DNA of 38,070 nucleotides from an uncultured Bacteroides sp. Its GTDB lineage: Bacteria; Bacteroidota; Bacteroidia; Bacteroidales; Bacteroidaceae. A model generated the notes under the pieces. The model searched no databases and had not been told where the DNA came from. It saw nothing but the letters and a program-made list of their open reading frames with translations. Within the stretch, counting starts at the first letter, position 1. The number at the start of each line of letters is the position of its first letter. This document shows positions 37,001-38,070 of the stretch, piece by piece. A program made the translations under genes and the position numbers. The DNA lies in the NCBI RefSeq assembly GCF_905207245.1, contig NZ_CAJLKP010000060.1, forward strand, positions 1 through 38,070, read 5' to 3'.

Positions 37001-37309
37001 AGAAATTCTGAGCTTCTTTGCATCTGTAGGCACATTGTTTAAAATAAATTTTCCATTAATGTCTGTAATAGCTCCGATACTGGTTCCTTCTACTAATACA
37101 GTAGCACCTACCACAGACATATTGTCTTCTTTGGAAATAACAGTTCCGCTCACCTTTCGGGTTTGTTGGCTTACTTCTGTCTGGATGGGGATAGCAATTG
37201 ACACATTGCAAACTTCTGCTAATAAAAGCATCGTTAATAAAAGTGGCTTTTTTAGTCCGCAATGACTTCTGAGAAATTGCGCAACTGGTTTTAGTTTTGC
37301 GTAGTCCAT
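34070..37309 (-). CDS. SusC/RagA-family TonB-linked outer-membrane transporter
   Basis: This 1079-residue protein has a signal region (about 19-40), a carboxypeptidase-regulatory-like beta domain (52-125, VSGTVISKEDNMSVVGATVL), a TonB box in MDEVIVVAYGT (129-139), and the SusC plug signature VLKDAASSALYGSRAANGVI followed by MITTKRG (231-257). The barrel ends in VFTMGLNLTF. It forms the channel of a SusCD pair and opens a five-gene operon. The N-terminus is long (MDYAKLKPVAQFLRSHCGLK before the hydrophobic stretch), as is common in this family. The promoter lies 88-118 bases upstream. No ECF sigma/anti-sigma or hybrid two-component regulator is encoded nearby. Confidence 0.95.
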   Translation of the reverse strand: MDYAKLKPVAQFLRSHCGLKKPLLLTMLLLAEVCNVSIAIPIQTEVSQQTRKVSGTVISKEDNMSVVGATVLVEGTSIGAITDINGKFILNNVPTDAKKLRISFVGLVTQTLPIQSDMTIIMESDTQMMDEVIVVAYGTSKKSSFTGSASLIKADKLEAKPVTTITNALVGATSGVQVTTANGQPGSEPSIYIRGVGSFGASNSPLIVLDGMPYDNSISSINPNDIESLTVLKDAASSALYGSRAANGVIMITTKRGHKERMTVNLKFNQGITAKQSNDYKKVGVNDYVTLYWENLRNQYVRDGKSWETAGAEAAINLFDNLSYNPFNMPRDQVVSSTGVVNPNAQLLWANDTDWEDAIQRLGSRTDASVSISGGTEKSDYFTSIGYTNEHGYIIGSQFKRYTARANVNSQITKWLKVGTNLSANLSYSDGNQNESQGNNINPFRFVRYVGPIYPIHVHNPETGEYLRDANGNLIYDFGTGYSVNGIEVPARDYVSGNNPALELQKNYNSKKRNTLNAKVYAEVSFLKDFKFTFNGGVGANSYLSSSAAIVYPEKGNTGTATKSNSFTTTWTFNELLTYTKVIDKHHFDILLGHESYEYEYNYLTASMKDQKFDNNYELGNYSNLNTTPNSYTHKYATEGYLSRFNYDYNSKYFVSGSFRRDGSSRFYKDSRWGNFWSIGGGWRIDKEKFMSKFEFIDLLKLRASYGEVGNDDIGGYYPWRATYENAQNAGEAGYIQSSLGNKNLQWEVSRNFDVAVEFGFLNKIRGSIEYFNRKSSNLLFSVPLSFSTGMESQDMNAGSMYNRGIEVEINTNIFDRKDFTWDVNVNATHIKNKVTDLPVDPFISGKHKIEEGHSRYEFYLKQWKGVDPATGSSLYLPNETALKESESLVDVNGTTYTTDINEALEDYSGDAMPKVSGGISTNLTYKGFSLALTFYYQLGGKMYDTAYSSLMSPGTGSLSYSNMHVDILKRWQKPGDITNVPRVSNGSDATNLTGSSTQWLVSSNMLELSTINFGYTFPKTWISRFSLSDLKLYFSAENVFQITKRQGIYPRKNISGYASNGDVYLPSRVFTMGLNLTF

Positions 37310-37396
37310 ATTAATTGAATTAATTACTAATGATGTCTCGCTGTGTGTGTAGTAGTTGAATAGATTTAATAGTTAGTGAATTATTAAATCTACGCA

Positions 37397-37427
37397 CAAA
37401 TATATAAAATGTATTTTAAAAAGCAAA
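37397..37427 (-). promoter_or_regulatory. Bacteroides-type promoter of the SusC operon
   Basis: On the - strand TTTG (37424-37427), a 19-base spacer and TATATTTG (37397-37404) match the -33/-7 consensus exactly. Transcription would start near 37390, giving a leader of about 80 bases. It is the only strong - strand promoter between SusC and rpsA. The rest of the 547-base gene-free stretch 37310-37856 is AT-rich and holds a dyad at 37495-37509 and the rpsA promoter. Confidence 0.8.
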
Positions 37428-37494
37428 TAAAATGTAGTAATATTTACTTTTTAGCTTTCAAATTGCAATAATGTGTTATTTGTTTAGTCGTTAT

Positions 37495-37509
37495 GCACAT
37501 AATATGTGC
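37495..37509. promoter_or_regulatory. 15-bp dyad upstream of the SusC promoter, possible regulator site
   Basis: GCACATA-A-TATGTGC is a perfect dyad about 70 bases upstream of the -33 of the SusC promoter, where an activator could bind. Related half-sites (GTGCAT at 37519-37524, ATGCAC at 37534-37539) follow. The regulator is unknown. Confidence 0.4.
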
Positions 37510-37761
37510 TTCATCTTTGTGCATGTTTTATTTATGCACTTATTTGTATAAGTTTACATTCTTGGTTTTTACTTTGTTGTAATAATACTTTGTTTAGATA
37601 GTTCCTTTATCGTCTTTACTATTTTATAAAAGATGTAATGGAATTATGTATGCTTGTCTCCAAATAATAGTATGTACATATTGAAGTTGTAAAATGGAGT
37701 GGCGAAGGGGACATTTCTTTGGTTCAGACGTAAAATACTAGTGAAATATCGAATAGAACTT

Positions 37762-37792
37762 TTTGTTCTTCAAGAAAATACTCCTATCTTTG
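37762..37792 (+). promoter_or_regulatory. Bacteroides-type promoter of rpsA
   Basis: TTTG (37762-37765), a 19-base spacer and TATCTTTG (37785-37792) match the consensus exactly. The rpsA ATG is 65 bases downstream. The leader is very AT-rich (TTAATTAATTATTAAAC), without a Shine-Dalgarno sequence, as is usual for highly expressed genes in this phylum. Confidence 0.85.
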
Positions 37793-37856
37793 CGCCCGAA
37801 TTTATGAGCTAATATAATGTCTCACTTAATTAATTATTAAACAACTTATTTTATTA

Positions 37857-38070
37857 ATGGAAAATTTAAAGAATGTAGCGCCTGTTGAAGACTTCAACTG
37901 GGATGCTTATGAAAATGGCGAAACCTTCGGTGGTGCCAGCCACGAAGAGTTGGAAAAGGCTTACGACAGTACGCTTAACAAAGTTAACGACCGTGAGGTA
38001 GTTGACGGAACTGTAATCGCGATGAACAAACGTGAAGTTGTTGTGAACATCGGTTACAAATCAGACGGTA
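37857..38070 (+). CDS. rpsA: 30S ribosomal protein S1 (N-terminal part)
   Basis: The first 71 codons are present: MENLKNVAPVEDFNWDAYEN, then GASHEELEKAYDSTLNKVND and REVVDGTVIAMNKREVVVNI followed by GYKSDG. The stretch from VVDGTV is the first S1 (OB-fold) domain, with the usual VDGTV..i....v.VniGyKsdG pattern. S1 binds mRNA at the ribosome and helps start translation. The gene continues beyond the window and is divergent from the SusC operon. Confidence 0.92.
   Translation, partial: MENLKNVAPVEDFNWDAYENGETFGGASHEELEKAYDSTLNKVNDREVVDGTVIAMNKREVVVNIGYKSDG

Overview
The window looks like a chromosome segment of a gut Bacteroides or a close relative. The evidence is a SusC/SusD pair with the SusC plug signature, several promoters of the Bacteroides type (TAnnTTTG at -7, twice with TTTG 19 nt upstream), mostly weak Shine-Dalgarno sequences, and a sodium-pumping methylmalonyl-CoA decarboxylase operon of the succinate-propionate pathway. 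The species cannot be fixed from the sequence alone.

Positions 1-13147 (+ strand) are the 3' half of an extracellular contractile injection system (eCIS; Afp/PVC/MAC-like, perhaps the type reported from gut Bacteroidales as BIS). The order is PAAR spike tip (only the C-terminus is in the window), gp25 baseplate wedge, a zinc amidase, an Afp11-like baseplate J protein, an unrecognised 232-aa protein, a second baseplate J-like protein, a 1247-aa tape-measure protein, a small free-standing eCIS-core (DUF4157) protein with HExxH, and an Afp15-like AAA+ ATPase. A strong terminator closes the operon. Sheath, tube and spike genes would lie to the left. No toxin domain is visible here.

Positions 13165-21433 (- strand) hold a secreted GH13 amylase/neopullulanase, a secreted TPR protein, and the five-gene operon mce-mmdA-oadG-mmdC-mmdB. 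This operon epimerises and decarboxylates methylmalonyl-CoA to propionyl-CoA while exporting Na+. Its gamma-like subunit carries an unusual periplasmic lamin-tail domain. Several spacers hold hairpins built from iterated short words.

Positions 21578-26777 hold an orphan TonB-dependent receptor (-), a YecH-like metal-binding protein (+), type II pantothenate kinase (+) and an AAA_14/DUF4143-type ATPase (-). The last has a promoter and dyad repeats in its leader.

Positions 26686-27275 are gene-free but structured: a perfect 23-bp-arm hairpin and a degenerate array with a 22-bp period.

Positions 27276-37427 (- strand) are a tight five-gene operon, SusC, SusD, M14 carboxypeptidase, GltS-type sodium/glutamate symporter and C45-like Ntn hydrolase, with one clear promoter. 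It reads as a peptide/glutamate utilisation locus rather than a glycan locus, and is the best candidate here for an under-described pathway. Positions 37762-38070 (+) hold the promoter and first 71 codons of ribosomal protein S1.
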